Origin: Lacrimispora sphenoides
GTDB taxonomy: Bacteria; Bacillota; Clostridia; Lachnospirales; Lachnospiraceae
Assembly: GCF_900105215.1 (NCBI RefSeq)
Contig: NZ_FOIP01000002.1
Span: 992,001 to 1,056,000, forward strand
Reading direction: 5' to 3'
Length of the DNA stretch: 64,000 bases
Positions 1 to 8,260 of the stretch are shown here, one piece after another. The position numbers and the translations under genes were made by a program. Below the pieces are notes generated by a model that saw nothing but the letters and a program-made list of their open reading frames with translations, had not been told where the DNA came from and made no database searches. Position 1 is the stretch's first letter. Each line of letters opens with the position of its first letter.

Positions 1-662
1 TGTGGTATGGAGCAGGCAGGTTCCCTTATTATGAGAATTGTGCGGTGGAAGAGAAGGAAGGAAGCATAAAGGTGACCTATACCTATGGCCTTTCTACTGT
101 TCCTAAGGCATCAACAGAGGTTACCTACGAAGTAGATGGAAGGGGAACGATTCATGTAAGGGCCGTATTCCGGGGGCAAAAGGGATTGCCAGAGCTTCCA
201 GCCTTTGGAATGAGGCTCATCACACCGGAAGCAGCTAAGAAATTCACCTGGTATGGAAGAGGACCTGAGGAAAATTACTGCGACAGGAATGAAGGTGCGA
301 GGCTGGGAATCTATGAGGATACTCCGGATAACAACCTTTCCCGTTATCTGGTGCCTCAGGAGTGTGGCAACAGAACCGGAGTCCGTTGGCTTAAGGTATC
401 GGACATGGAGGGTCATTCCATCAGTTTTTGCGCAGCAGGCCAGGCGTTTGATGCTTCCGTACTTCCCTATACGGCGGAGGAACTGGAAGCGGCTACCCAC
501 AGAGAGGAGCTTCCGTCACCAAGATATACGGTAGTGAACATTTTAGGCGCCATGAGAGGCATCGGCGGCGATGACAGCTGGGGAGCGCCGGTTCACCGGG
601 AGTACTGCATAAGCGGGGAAGAAGAGCTTGTAACAGAGTTTATTATTGAAAGAAGATCATAA
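1..662 (+). CDS. Beta-galactosidase (GH2), C-terminal part, truncated by window edge
   Basis: The frame is open from base 3 to a TAA at 660-662, giving about 219 residues with no start in view, so this is the 3' end of a longer gene. The sequence matches the C-terminal beta-sandwich (Bgal small chain) of LacZ-type GH2 enzymes. Typical landmarks are WYGRGPEENYCDRN, the basic GNRTGVRW stretch and the terminal GIGGDDSWGAPVH segment that contributes to substrate binding in this family. The catalytic glutamates sit in the missing N-terminal part. The expected role is hydrolysis of beta-galactosides in the cytoplasm. A strong terminator follows directly, so it ends its transcription unit. Confidence 0.93.
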   Translation, partial: WYGAGRFPYYENCAVEEKEGSIKVTYTYGLSTVPKASTEVTYEVDGRGTIHVRAVFRGQKGLPELPAFGMRLITPEAAKKFTWYGRGPEENYCDRNEGARLGIYEDTPDNNLSRYLVPQECGNRTGVRWLKVSDMEGHSISFCAAGQAFDASVLPYTAEELEAATHREELPSPRYTVVNILGAMRGIGGDDSWGAPVHREYCISGEEELVTEFIIERRS

Positions 663-668
663 ATGAAG

Positions 669-722
669 GCGGCAGACGGCAGGGGTTTGAAATAGCACTT
701 ACGGTCTGCCGCTTTTATTTTT
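669..722 (+). terminator. Rho-independent terminator after the beta-galactosidase
   Basis: A perfect 9-bp stem (GCGGCAGAC at 669-677 with GTCTGCCGC at 704-712) is followed by a T-rich run. It starts 7 bases after the stop codon. Confidence 0.85.
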
Positions 723-804
723 TGTGGGAGGAAAATTTAGATTGTTGATAAAAATAATCAGGTAATCGTGTCCTTTTTTCATGATATTGTATTATAATAG
801 AATT

Positions 805-912
805 GGATTGGCTGGATTGGCTGGATTGGCTGGATTGGCTGGATTGGCTGGAATGGCTGGAATGGCTGGATTGGCTGGAATGGCTGGAATGGCTGGAATG
901 GCTGGAATGACT
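805..912 (+). repeat. Minisatellite of about twelve 9-bp units
   Basis: Twelve consecutive copies of GGATTGGCT or GGAATGGCT run from 805 to 912. Variation is almost confined to the fourth base (T or A), and the last unit reads GGAATGACT. The tract is purine/G-rich on this strand and lies between a terminator and the heavy-metal-associated gene. Frames through it read as low-complexity peptides and no start or ribosome site supports translation. Confidence 0.95.
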
Positions 913-1063
913 GGAAAGAATGGGTTGCTGAAAGAAATAATCTTATAAACTTGAGTTCATGAGCAGCATACCCCGATTTACCGGGCATCAACCGGATAGG
1001 AAGGCATATCTCATTGATGCATTCGTGTATAAAATGAAGAAAAAGGACAGAGGAGGTTACAGG

Positions 1064-1423
1064 ATGTCTACTGCAATTATTTGTGCGATCTTAATTGTAA
1101 TTTGCTACTTTGGATTAAGAAGCACCATAAATAGGACGAAATATGGCTGCTGCGGAAGCGGCGGCAGCGAAGTGAAGAAAATAAAAGCTGCTGATAAAAA
1201 TATTTCCCATTATCCCTATACGCGAACCCTGGAGGTAGAAGGAATGACCTGCGGCAATTGCAAAAAGAGAGTAGAGAATGAGTTTAATAGCCGGGAAGGA
1301 TTATATGCTTCCGTGGATTTGAAGAAGAAACTGGCAGTCATACATATGAAAGATCAGATGTCAGAGGATGAGCTGAAAGAGATGGTAAGAAAAGCAGGAT
1401 ATACACCCGGGAAGATCAAATAA
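1064..1423 (+). CDS. Membrane-anchored heavy-metal-associated (HMA) domain protein
   Basis: A 119-residue protein. Residues 1-20 form one hydrophobic membrane segment, followed by a glycine/cysteine-rich linker (CCGSGG). From about residue 60 comes an HMA fold with the metal-binding motif GMTCGNC. The two cysteines would bind Cu(I) or a similar soft metal, as in copper chaperones and P-type ATPase N-termini. The ATG at 1064 was chosen because it has an AGGAGG site 8 bases upstream; the frame continues further up but without a ribosome site. No ATPase partner is adjacent, so it is probably a free-standing membrane-tethered chaperone. A terminator follows. Confidence 0.85.
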   Translation: MSTAIICAILIVICYFGLRSTINRTKYGCCGSGGSEVKKIKAADKNISHYPYTRTLEVEGMTCGNCKKRVENEFNSREGLYASVDLKKKLAVIHMKDQMSEDELKEMVRKAGYTPGKIK

Positions 1424-1489
1424 ATGCATTAACTGGTATGACAGAATAAACAGGTCATAAGATATATGAAAAAAGATTGATTGCAGTAA

Positions 1490-1545
1490 GCGGCGGACTA
1501 AGATGGTTTTATTTCGAATCCATGATTGTCTGCTGCTTTTTTGTT
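1490..1545 (+). terminator. Rho-independent terminator
   Basis: GCGGCGGAC at 1490-1498 pairs, with two G-T wobbles, to GTCTGCTGC at 1528-1536, followed by a T-run interrupted once by G. Confidence 0.75.
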
Positions 1546-1627
1546 TTTATAGTCCTAAATTATTAAAAAAATAGATTGTTTTTCTTTTTCATACATGGTA
1601 AGTTGATATCAGATAGGAGGGGATCTG

Positions 1628-2098
1628 ATGATAGAAGTAACATTTTATGATTCTGTTGAAGATCATTTACTGGAGTATGCAGTCATTGCTTCACGGTATC
1701 AGAACAAATGGATATTCTGTAAGCACAAGGACCGGGACACCCTTGAAATTCCTGGAGGACACCGGGAAAAGGGGGAAGATATCGTAACGACTGCCAACCG
1801 GGAACTTTATGAGGAGACGGGAGCAACAGAATATATCCTGAAGCCGGTCAGTGGATATTCGGTTCGGAATCTTGATGAGAACGAGGAGAGTTCAAAAGAA
1901 TCTTTTGGAATGCTGTTTTATAGTGAAGTCAAAGAACTTGGAGAAATGCCGACGGGGTTTGAGATAGAAAAGATACGGCTATTGGATGAGATGCCTGATT
2001 CCCTGACGTATCCTGAGATCATGCCGGCATTGATGGATAGGATTCTTCTCTGTTTTCTTAATGGCCGGGTAGAAAAGCCGCAGATACTGGATAAATAA
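1628..2098 (+). CDS. Nudix hydrolase
   Basis: A 156-residue single-domain Nudix protein. The Nudix box is intact around residues 45-67 (GHREKGE, then RELYEETGA), fitting GX5EX7REUXEEXGU and so supplying the metal-binding glutamates for pyrophosphate hydrolysis. Substrate cannot be predicted from the sequence; small family members of this kind clean up oxidised or non-canonical nucleotides or nucleotide sugars. The ATG at 1628 follows an AGGAGGGG site at good spacing. The cupin gene begins 22 bases after its stop, so the two are probably cotranscribed. Confidence 0.9.
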   Translation: MIEVTFYDSVEDHLLEYAVIASRYQNKWIFCKHKDRDTLEIPGGHREKGEDIVTTANRELYEETGATEYILKPVSGYSVRNLDENEESSKESFGMLFYSEVKELGEMPTGFEIEKIRLLDEMPDSLTYPEIMPALMDRILLCFLNGRVEKPQILDK

Positions 2099-2120
2099 GA
2101 TTAAGAAGGGCTGGATGATC

Positions 2121-2450
2121 ATGATTATTAATTTTGACGAGATAGAGGAAACCATACTCCCCCGTTTTAACGGCGGAGAAAAAGAATTTAAGGCAAAAAT
2201 GCTTGTAGATAAGAGCAATAAGATTCTCTATGGAAAGCTGGAGCCGGGCGCAACCATAGGAATGCATACCCACGATACAAGCAGTGAAATCATATATTTT
2301 CTACAGGGAACAGGGAAAATGCTGTTTGACGGCGGAGAAGAAGCCATACAGGCTGGACTGTGTCACTATTGTCCCAAAGGCTTTGCTCACAGCATGATCA
2401 ATGACAGCGGGGCTGACCTGATTTTCTTTGCGGTTGTTCCTCAACAGTGA
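2121..2450 (+). CDS. Small cupin domain protein
   Basis: A 109-residue single-domain cupin. Motif 1 appears as GMHTHDTSSEIIYFLQGTG (two His and a Glu as metal ligands) and motif 2 as PKGFAHSMIND, so a metal-binding beta-barrel is expected. Family members are sugar or small-molecule binding proteins or dioxygenases, and this one cannot be assigned a substrate. ATGs lie at 2115 and 2121; 2121 has the better distance to the AGAAGGG site, so it is preferred. It follows the Nudix gene closely and likely shares its mRNA. Confidence 0.85.
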   Translation: MIINFDEIEETILPRFNGGEKEFKAKMLVDKSNKILYGKLEPGATIGMHTHDTSSEIIYFLQGTGKMLFDGGEEAIQAGLCHYCPKGFAHSMINDSGADLIFFAVVPQQ

Positions 2451-2605
2451 CATACTGTTGTCATATTTGGGATGGTATAATGCCAAAATATGAAGGTTGT
2501 ATGCAAACGTTTTCAAGACAGCGGGCTGACCGTGAAGAAAACGTCAAAGCGAAAGGATGCACCGGTAACCTATGCACGTAAAACTTATTAAGTGAGGGGG
2601 ATATT

Positions 2606-3019
2606 ATGCTGGAAAAGATACCATCACAAGAAGAAATGACTTCCCTGATAGGGGAGACTTTATTTGAAGCATGGAAAGGCCTTTGTGAAAGAATCGAAGA
2701 GAAGTATGATATGGAACGCCAGTGGAACAGCGGCGGCAAAAGGTGGAAGTACGAGTACAAATACCGCAGAGGCGGGAAAACCCTTTGTGCATTGTATGCC
2801 AAAGAAAACTGCTTTGGATTCATGGTAATTCTGGGACAAGCGGAACGGGAAACCTTTGAACGGGAAAGGCAGAACTATTCCCCGGAGGTCCAGAAAGTAT
2901 ACGATGAATCAACGACCTACCACGATGGAAAATGGATCATGTTTATGATAAAGGATCAATCGCTTTTTGATGATATGGTGCAGTTGTTAAAGATAAAAAG
3001 AAGGCCCAATAAAAAGTAA
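2606..3019 (+). CDS. DUF3788-type protein
   Basis: A 137-residue soluble protein rich in charged and aromatic residues, resembling the uncharacterised DUF3788 family found in clostridia and Bacteroides (features include WKYEYKYRRGGKTLCALYA and HDGKWIMF). No catalytic motif is evident. The ATG at 2606 has a GAGGGGG site 8-9 bases upstream. It heads a run of three same-strand genes (this, MmcQ/YjbR, DinB-like) of the sort often clustered as small stress or detoxification proteins in these bacteria. Function unknown. Confidence 0.75.
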   Translation: MLEKIPSQEEMTSLIGETLFEAWKGLCERIEEKYDMERQWNSGGKRWKYEYKYRRGGKTLCALYAKENCFGFMVILGQAERETFERERQNYSPEVQKVYDESTTYHDGKWIMFMIKDQSLFDDMVQLLKIKRRPNKK

Positions 3020-3042
3020 TATAAATGATTCGGAGGAAATAT

Positions 3043-3405
3043 ATGAGGTATCAGTGGATTGATGAATACTTGAAATCAATGAAAGGTGTATCCAGTGATT
3101 TCAAGGAGGAATGGAATTGGACCAGGTATCTTCTTGGTGACAAGATGTTTGCGGCGGTGTGCAAGGATGACCAAGGCAGGGACTCTTTGATCACATTAAA
3201 GCTGGAACCGGTAGAAGGGCAGTTCTTAAGGCAGCAGTATGAGGATATCATCCCCGGCTATTATATGAATAAGGTTCACTGGAATTCCATAAAAGCAGAT
3301 GGAAACGTTCCTGATGATTTGCTGAAGGATTTACTTGAAAAATCATACCGTCTGGTATTAACCGGGCTGACGAAGAAGAAACAAAGTGAATTGCTGGGAG
3401 AGTGA
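3043..3405 (+). CDS. MmcQ/YjbR family protein
   Basis: A 120-residue protein of the MmcQ/YjbR (DUF419) family, small alpha/beta proteins with a CyaY-like double-wing fold proposed to bind DNA. Matching features are W(T)RYLLGDKMFAAV near residue 30, LKLEPVEGQFLRQQY and the HWNSIKAD segment near residue 85. The ATG at 3043 follows GGAGG with ideal spacing; an ATG at 3025 lies upstream of that site and is rejected. It lies 23 bases after the DUF3788 gene, so an operon is likely. Precise function unknown. Confidence 0.8.
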   Translation: MRYQWIDEYLKSMKGVSSDFKEEWNWTRYLLGDKMFAAVCKDDQGRDSLITLKLEPVEGQFLRQQYEDIIPGYYMNKVHWNSIKADGNVPDDLLKDLLEKSYRLVLTGLTKKKQSELLGE

Positions 3406-3458
3406 ACTTTCTATAGGATTCCCCGGTAAGCAAAGAGGGGAAAACAGGTGGAACACAT

Positions 3459-4184
3459 ATGAAATACTTTGGAGAAGGTTTAAGCGATGTGCATAAGGCT
3501 TTAAATAAAATAATCCGTAAGGAAGATGAAATCGAGCGGGCAAAATCTCTCTTTTTAGACCTGCATAGGGAACTTCACCTTTCAGAAGTGTCGGAAGGGG
3601 AAGAAAATGAAGTGGACAGACTTCTTGGAGATCTAAAAGCAGATGAGTACGCCATCATGCCAACCGGTAAGGATGAAACCATAGCATGGGTTTTATGGCA
3701 TATTGCCAGGATCGAAGATCTGACCATGGGAATCCTGGCGGGAGGCGGGAACCAGCTCTTTGATGACGGGTGGAAACAAAGAATGAACTCTCCAATCACT
3801 GACACCGGCAATTCCCTGTCAGACGACGAGATCATGGACCTAAGCCGAAAAATCAATGTTACAGAGCTGCTTCATTACAGGAACGAGGTCGGAATCAGAA
3901 CCAGGAATATAGTTAAAAATTTATCATCAGCCGATATGAGAACGAAAGTTCCGTCATCAGGTCTTGATAAAATCCTTTCAGAAGGCGGAGTGACAAAACA
4001 GGAAGATTCTGTTTGGCTTCTGGATTTTTGGGGTAAAAAGGACGTGGCAGGGATTTTACTGATGCCGCCTACCCGCCATGTTATGCTTCATCTAAATGAC
4101 TGCTGCAAGTGGAAGGAATTTATCCGGACGAAGAAGCGGTATCAAGGGATAAGTGACGGCTCTAATCAGGAGCTGCTTCAATAA
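3459..4184 (+). CDS. DinB superfamily protein
   Basis: A 241-residue helical protein of the DinB/YfiT-like superfamily (four-helix bundle with a triad of metal-binding histidines). Candidate ligands are the His in WVLWHIARIED (about residue 88) and the histidines in TRHVMLHLND near residue 207. Related proteins are thiol-dependent transferases or damage-induced proteins of unknown substrate. The last 13 codons and its terminator are duplicated at 6334-6417, beyond the aldehyde dehydrogenase gene. Confidence 0.8.
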   Translation: MKYFGEGLSDVHKALNKIIRKEDEIERAKSLFLDLHRELHLSEVSEGEENEVDRLLGDLKADEYAIMPTGKDETIAWVLWHIARIEDLTMGILAGGGNQLFDDGWKQRMNSPITDTGNSLSDDEIMDLSRKINVTELLHYRNEVGIRTRNIVKNLSSADMRTKVPSSGLDKILSEGGVTKQEDSVWLLDFWGKKDVAGILLMPPTRHVMLHLNDCCKWKEFIRTKKRYQGISDGSNQELLQ

Positions 4185-4222
4185 GTTTTTGACCGCAGTC
4201 AGGAAGAACTGCGGTTTTTTAT
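4142..4222 (+). repeat. Direct repeat copy A: 3' end of the DinB-like gene plus terminator
   Basis: The last codons of the DinB-like gene and its terminator recur at 6334-6417 in the same orientation. Over the first 59 or so bases only three substitutions and a one-base indel separate the copies. Confidence 0.92.
4193..4220 (+). terminator. Rho-independent terminator of the DinB-like gene
   Basis: CCGCAGT at 4193-4199 pairs with ACTGCGG at 4208-4214 and is followed by TTTTTT. Confidence 0.85.
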
Positions 4223-4464
4223 TTAATGAAAATACCCTAAAAAATCTTATGCTGAAAAAGAAGTGAAATGTGAAAAAAATATCAAACTATTAATAAAATC
4301 AACTCGAATTGGGATAGAAGAAATTTTAAGCATTGATAAATTTAATCCTGTTTAAGAGATAGGTTTCTAAAAGAATTTATTTAATATGGGGAAATAATTC
4401 ATAATGTTAAAAAATAAACATTAAAGGATAATTAAATATCAATAATGTTAAAAATATATTTAAA

Positions 4465-4492
4465 TTGACAGATTAAATTGCAGGGGTATAAT
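4465..4492 (+). promoter_or_regulatory. Sigma-A promoter for the aldehyde dehydrogenase
   Basis: TTGACA at 4465-4470, a 16-bp spacer and TATAAT at 4487-4492, both perfect consensus hexamers. The rest of the very AT-rich 4223-4548 interval holds nothing else I can support. Confidence 0.85.
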
Positions 4493-4548
4493 GGATACAT
4501 AAATTAAGATATCTGAACCAAAGACAATAAAAGAGAGGAGATAAAATT

Positions 4549-6036
4549 ATGCAGAACGTAGAGCTTCAAAAAAAATATCAGTTATTCATAGGCGGACAAT
4601 GGAAGGATGCTTCCGATGGAAAAACATTTCCAAGTATCTGTCCGGCCGATGGTAGGGTGCTGACTGAGTGTGCCGAGGCAACAAAGGAAGACGTTGATGA
4701 GGCGGTCCGGGAAGCATGGAAGGCTTTTGACACCTGGAAGCATGTACCGGTAAACCAGAGAGCTGCCATTCTGAATAAGATTGCGGATATCATAGATGAA
4801 AATAGGGAACATCTTGCCATGGTGGAAACCCTGGACAACGGGAAACCCATAAGGGAAACAATGGCGGTCGATATTCCTCTTGCAGCTCAGCATTTCCGCT
4901 ATTTTGCAGGCTGCATTCTTGCGGAAGAGGGCAGTGCCAATATGCTGGGAGAAAATACCCTAAGTCTGATCCTCAAAGAGCCTATCGGCGTGGTTGGGCA
5001 AATCGTTCCCTGGAATTTTCCCTTCCTGATGGCAGCCTGGAAGCTGGCACCGGTACTGGCAAGCGGCTGCTGTTCAGTCTTTAAGACCTCCAGCACCACT
5101 TCGCTCAGCGTTCTGGAACTGGCAAGGCTGATCCAGGATGTGATCCCGGCAGGGGTGTTTAATGTTATTACCGGAGCAGGTTCCAAGTCAGGGCAGTATA
5201 TTTTGGAACATGAAGGTTTCCGGAAGCTGGCATTTACCGGCTCAACGGAAGTAGGAAAGAACGTGGCCCTTGCAGCAGCGGAAAAGCTGATTCCGGCTAC
5301 TTTGGAGCTGGGAGGCAAATCAGCTAATATTTTCTTTGAGGACTGTAATTGGGAGATGGCCATGGATGGTTTACAGCTGGGTATTCTCTTTAACCAGGGC
5401 CAGGTGTGCTGTGCGGGTTCCAGGGTCTTTGTGCAGGAAAGCATTTACGACAAGTTTGTGGAAGAAGCGGTTAAACGGTTTAACCAAGTAAAGGTCGGCC
5501 TTCCGTGGGATGAAAATACCCAGATGGGAAGCCAGATCAGCAAAGGGCATATGAAGGAGATTTTAAGCTACATAGAGATAGGAAAATCGGAAGGTGCTGC
5601 CGTACTTTGTGGCGGAGAGCAGATTCTGGAAGACGGACTGGAAAACGGAGCCTTTTTAAGGCCTACACTCCTTGGCAATGTGACAAACGACATGAGGGTA
5701 GCGCAGGAAGAGATCTTCGGACCTGTGGCATGTATTATTAAGTTTAAGACAGAGGATGAGGTTGTGGCCATGGCCAATGAAAGCCAGTACGGACTGGGCG
5801 GAGCAGTATGGACCAGGGACATCAATAGGGCAATAAGGGTTGCCAGAGCGGTGGAGACCGGACGTATGTGGGTTAATACCTATAATTCCATTCCTGAGGG
5901 AGCTCCTTTCGGAGGATACAAGACTTCGGGAATCGGCCGTGAGACACATAAGGTCATTCTGGAACACTACACCCAGACAAAGAATATCATGATTAATTTA
6001 AGTGAATCTCCGTCAGGTTTTTATCCGGTTAAATAA
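4549..6036 (+). CDS. NAD(P)-dependent aldehyde dehydrogenase
   Basis: A full-length 495-residue member of the aldehyde dehydrogenase superfamily, cytoplasmic. Key features: the Rossmann and oxyanion region VGQIVPWNFPF near residue 150, the general-base Glu in LELGGKSANI near residue 258, and the nucleophilic Cys in NQGQVCCAGSRVF near residue 292. The closing EIFGPVACI and GRMWVNTYN segments are also present. The overall type is closest to betaine-aldehyde/broad-substrate DhaS-like enzymes, but the substrate is not determinable. It has its own strong promoter, an AGGAGAT ribosome site and a terminator, so it is monocistronic. It lies between the duplicated ends of the DinB-like gene, suggesting it arrived as an insertion. 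Confidence 0.95.
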   Translation: MQNVELQKKYQLFIGGQWKDASDGKTFPSICPADGRVLTECAEATKEDVDEAVREAWKAFDTWKHVPVNQRAAILNKIADIIDENREHLAMVETLDNGKPIRETMAVDIPLAAQHFRYFAGCILAEEGSANMLGENTLSLILKEPIGVVGQIVPWNFPFLMAAWKLAPVLASGCCSVFKTSSTTSLSVLELARLIQDVIPAGVFNVITGAGSKSGQYILEHEGFRKLAFTGSTEVGKNVALAAAEKLIPATLELGGKSANIFFEDCNWEMAMDGLQLGILFNQGQVCCAGSRVFVQESIYDKFVEEAVKRFNQVKVGLPWDENTQMGSQISKGHMKEILSYIEIGKSEGAAVLCGGEQILEDGLENGAFLRPTLLGNVTNDMRVAQEEIFGPVACIIKFKTEDEVVAMANESQYGLGGAVWTRDINRAIRVARAVETGRMWVNTYNSIPEGAPFGGYKTSGIGRETHKVILEHYTQTKNIMINLSESPSGFYPVK

Positions 6037-6053
6037 TTAAAAAGTAGGCAGAA

Positions 6054-6092
6054 AGCGGCTTTGGACGACATAGTTCCAAAGCCGCTTTTTTG
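6054..6092 (+). terminator. Rho-independent terminator of the aldehyde dehydrogenase
   Basis: A 12-bp perfect stem (AGCGGCTTTGGA at 6054-6065, TCCAAAGCCGCT at 6075-6086) followed by TTTTT. Confidence 0.92.
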
Positions 6093-6105
6093 CATGGAAA
6101 TAAGA

Positions 6106-6133
6106 TTGACCGAATCGAAAAATGTAATAGATA
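6106..6133 (+). promoter_or_regulatory. Decayed copy of the patatin promoter/operator
   Basis: TTGACC, then a 16-bp spacer, then TAGATA. The stretch 6100-6147 closely resembles 10180-10230 (shared AAGATTGACCGAA, TAGA and GTGATAT blocks), but the CGGTC half of the inverted repeat there has decayed to TCGAA here. It therefore looks like an ancestral duplicate of that regulated promoter. Confidence 0.5.
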
Positions 6134-6152
6134 AAGAAAAGTGATATATTGC

Positions 6153-6181
6153 TTGACAAAATAAAAAATTGGCAGTATTCT
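6153..6181 (+). promoter_or_regulatory. Sigma-A promoter upstream of a 30-residue ORF
   Basis: TTGACA at 6153-6158, 17-bp spacer, TATTCT at 6176-6181. It lies about 50 bases before the start of the small ORF at 6232. Confidence 0.65.
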
Positions 6182-6231
6182 AGTAATTGTACAATTAATA
6201 CCAATAATTCTAAGAAAAGGAGGCAGATACT

Positions 6232-6324
6232 ATGAAACGCAACTATTGTGCAAATGGAATGAATAGAATAGAAAAATTATTTTATATTAATTCAGTCTGC
6301 CTCAGTGAAGATAGAATCTCATGA
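6232..6324 (+). CDS. Possible 30-residue peptide
   Basis: ATG at 6232 with a strong AAGGAGG site 8 bases upstream, open for 30 codons to TGA at 6322. The peptide starts MKRNYCANG and contains two cysteines and a short hydrophobic patch (KLFYIN). No family is recognised. The good promoter and ribosome site argue that it is expressed, but it could equally be the truncated 5' end of a lost gene, since the following bases at 6334 are the duplicated tail of the DinB-like gene. Confidence 0.45.
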   Translation: MKRNYCANGMNRIEKLFYINSVCLSEDRIS

Positions 6325-6333
6325 TGATCGACG

Positions 6334-6417
6334 TCAAGGGATGAGTGACGGCTCTAATCAGGAGCTGCTTCAATGAGTTTTAACCGCAGTCTGAATTGAC
6401 TGCGGCTATTTTTTTGC
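6334..6417 (+). repeat. Direct repeat copy B: orphan 3' end of a DinB-like gene plus terminator
   Basis: Second copy of 4142-4222. It encodes the same C-terminal residues, ending in QELLQ (stop TGA here, TAA in copy A), and retains the terminator stem (ACCGCAGTC with GACTGCGGC and a T-run), but no gene body precedes it. Confidence 0.9.
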
Positions 6418-6422
6418 AATTT

Positions 6423-6463
6423 ACCGAAAAAGACCGCACTATGCAGTTTTTTTCGGTTTTTTT
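6423..6463 (+). terminator. Terminator-like hairpin before the ABC exporter
   Basis: ACCGAAAAA at 6423-6431 pairs with TTTTTCGGT at 6449-6457, followed by a further T-run. It isolates the exporter genes from upstream readthrough. Confidence 0.55.
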
Positions 6464-6517
6464 ACATATAAGGGCTGAAAACCCATTCATGCTTGCAGTA
6501 AATAAAGGAGGAAAAGT

Positions 6518-8260
6518 ATGAAAAATCTATGGAAGTATGGAAAGAAGTACAGTTTTCTGTATGCTTTGGCGATTGTGGCTATGGTCGTCAGCATCCTTTT
6601 GGATGCAACGGCTCCCCAGATCACAAAGCATATTATTGACGATGTTATTGTGGGAGGAGAGATGCAGATTCTTATGAGGCTGCTTTTGGGGCTTGTGGGA
6701 ATTGGACTTGGAAGAGCGGTACTTCAGTACACAAAGGAATTTATATTTGACTATGCCGCATCCGGGATCGGCTGCAATTTAAGGAAGGATTTATTTGACC
6801 ACATCCAGACCCTGTCCATGGGGTATTTTGACAGCCATAATACAGGAGAATTGATGGCCAGAATCAAGGATGATGCGGAACGAATCTGGAACGCTTTCGG
6901 ATTTGTGGGAATGCTGGTGTTAGAATGTTCCATTCACACGGTTATTGTTATTGTCTGTATGTACCGTCTAAGTCCCAGCCTTACTCTGATTCCGCTGGTA
7001 ATTCTCCCTCTGATCGCCTGGTATGCGGTTAAAATGGAAAACGGTTTGGGAGAGGTTTACGATAAGATCAGTGAGCAGACCGCCGAATTAAATACGGTTG
7101 CACAGGAGAATCTGGCCGGGGTCCGTACCGTTAAAGCCTTTGCCAGAGAAGGTTACGAGATCGAGAAATTCAGGAAACACAATAAGCGGTATTACGATTT
7201 AAACATGAAGCAGGCCAAACTGATCGTCCGCTACCAGCCTAACATCTCCTTTTTGTCTAAGGTTCTTTTAATGGCAGTTATTGTTGTAGGCGGTATTTTG
7301 GTCATTAACGATAAGATGACCATTGGAGATCTGGGGGCATTTTCCGAGTATGCCAATAACATTATCTGGCCGATGGAAATGGTGGGCTGGCTCAGTAATG
7401 ATATTGCAGCAGCGGTGGCTTCCAACAAAAAGATCAAAAAGATCATGGAGGAGCAGCCGGTCATCCGCAATCCAGAGAATCCGGTCCTGCCGGAGTCGAT
7501 CCAGGGAGAACTGGTCTTTCAGCATGTAGACTTTGAACTGGATGGAAAGAGTATTTTGAGTGACATTGATTTTACCTTAACAAAGGGAAAAACCCTTGGC
7601 ATCATGGGGGTCACCGGTTCCGGTAAAAGTTCCATTGTCAATTTGATCGAGCGCTTCTATGACGTAACAAAGGGAGAAATCCTTTTAGACGGGATCAATG
7701 TAAAGAATCTGCCCTTAGCATTTCTAAGGGGTCAGGTATCGGTGGTCATGCAGGATGTATTCCTCTTTTCAGACAGTATTACGGAAAACATTAAGACTGG
7801 AAATAAGGATGCGACGGAATGGGAAAGCGTGCAGCAAGCTTCCATTTCTGCAGGAGCCCACGGCTTCGTTCAGAAGCTTTCCGAGCAGTATGATACGGTA
7901 ATCGGGGAGCGGGGAGTCGGGCTTTCCGGGGGACAGAAGCAGAGGATCAGCATAGCCAGAGCCATTGCAAAAGAAACGCCTCTGTTAATCCTTGATGATT
8001 CCACCTCAGCTCTTGATATGGAGACAGAGAAAGAGATCGAGGCCCATCTTACAGAATTAAAGGACAGTTCGAAAATCATTATCGCCCACCGCATTTCTGC
8101 AGTGCGCCGTGCCGATGAGATCCTGATCTTAGATGAAGGACGGATCGTGGAACGGGGAACCCATGTGGAGCTTATGGAAATGCGTGGACAGTATTATAAA
8201 ACCTATCAGGTACAGTATGGAGAGGAGGAGATGAAATGGCAGTCAATTCAAGCAGAATAG
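6518..8260 (+). CDS. ABC exporter half-transporter, degenerate-site subunit
   Basis: A 580-residue type-IV ABC exporter half-transporter with six predicted membrane helices in residues 1-310 and a C-terminal ATPase domain. The Walker A motif is GVTGSGKSS (about residue 366) and the signature is LSGGQ (about 468). Walker B reads LILDDSTSALD (about 489), where the usual catalytic Glu is Asp. It overlaps the next exporter gene by 25 bases. In BmrCD/LmrCD/TM287-288-type heterodimers the subunit lacking the catalytic Glu pairs with a partner whose signature is atypical, exactly as seen here. The substrate is probably a drug, lipid or peptide; it cannot be assigned. The start has a strong AAGGAGG site. 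Confidence 0.93.
   Translation: MKNLWKYGKKYSFLYALAIVAMVVSILLDATAPQITKHIIDDVIVGGEMQILMRLLLGLVGIGLGRAVLQYTKEFIFDYAASGIGCNLRKDLFDHIQTLSMGYFDSHNTGELMARIKDDAERIWNAFGFVGMLVLECSIHTVIVIVCMYRLSPSLTLIPLVILPLIAWYAVKMENGLGEVYDKISEQTAELNTVAQENLAGVRTVKAFAREGYEIEKFRKHNKRYYDLNMKQAKLIVRYQPNISFLSKVLLMAVIVVGGILVINDKMTIGDLGAFSEYANNIIWPMEMVGWLSNDIAAAVASNKKIKKIMEEQPVIRNPENPVLPESIQGELVFQHVDFELDGKSILSDIDFTLTKGKTLGIMGVTGSGKSSIVNLIERFYDVTKGEILLDGINVKNLPLAFLRGQVSVVMQDVFLFSDSITENIKTGNKDATEWESVQQASISAGAHGFVQKLSEQYDTVIGERGVGLSGGQKQRISIARAIAKETPLLILDDSTSALDMETEKEIEAHLTELKDSSKIIIAHRISAVRRADEILILDEGRIVERGTHVELMEMRGQYYKTYQVQYGEEEMKWQSIQAE

Noticed and set aside
779..991. Minus-strand frame with Gln-Pro-Ile repeats over the minisatellite
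   Set aside because: Composition is dictated by the 9-bp repeat; no ribosome site.
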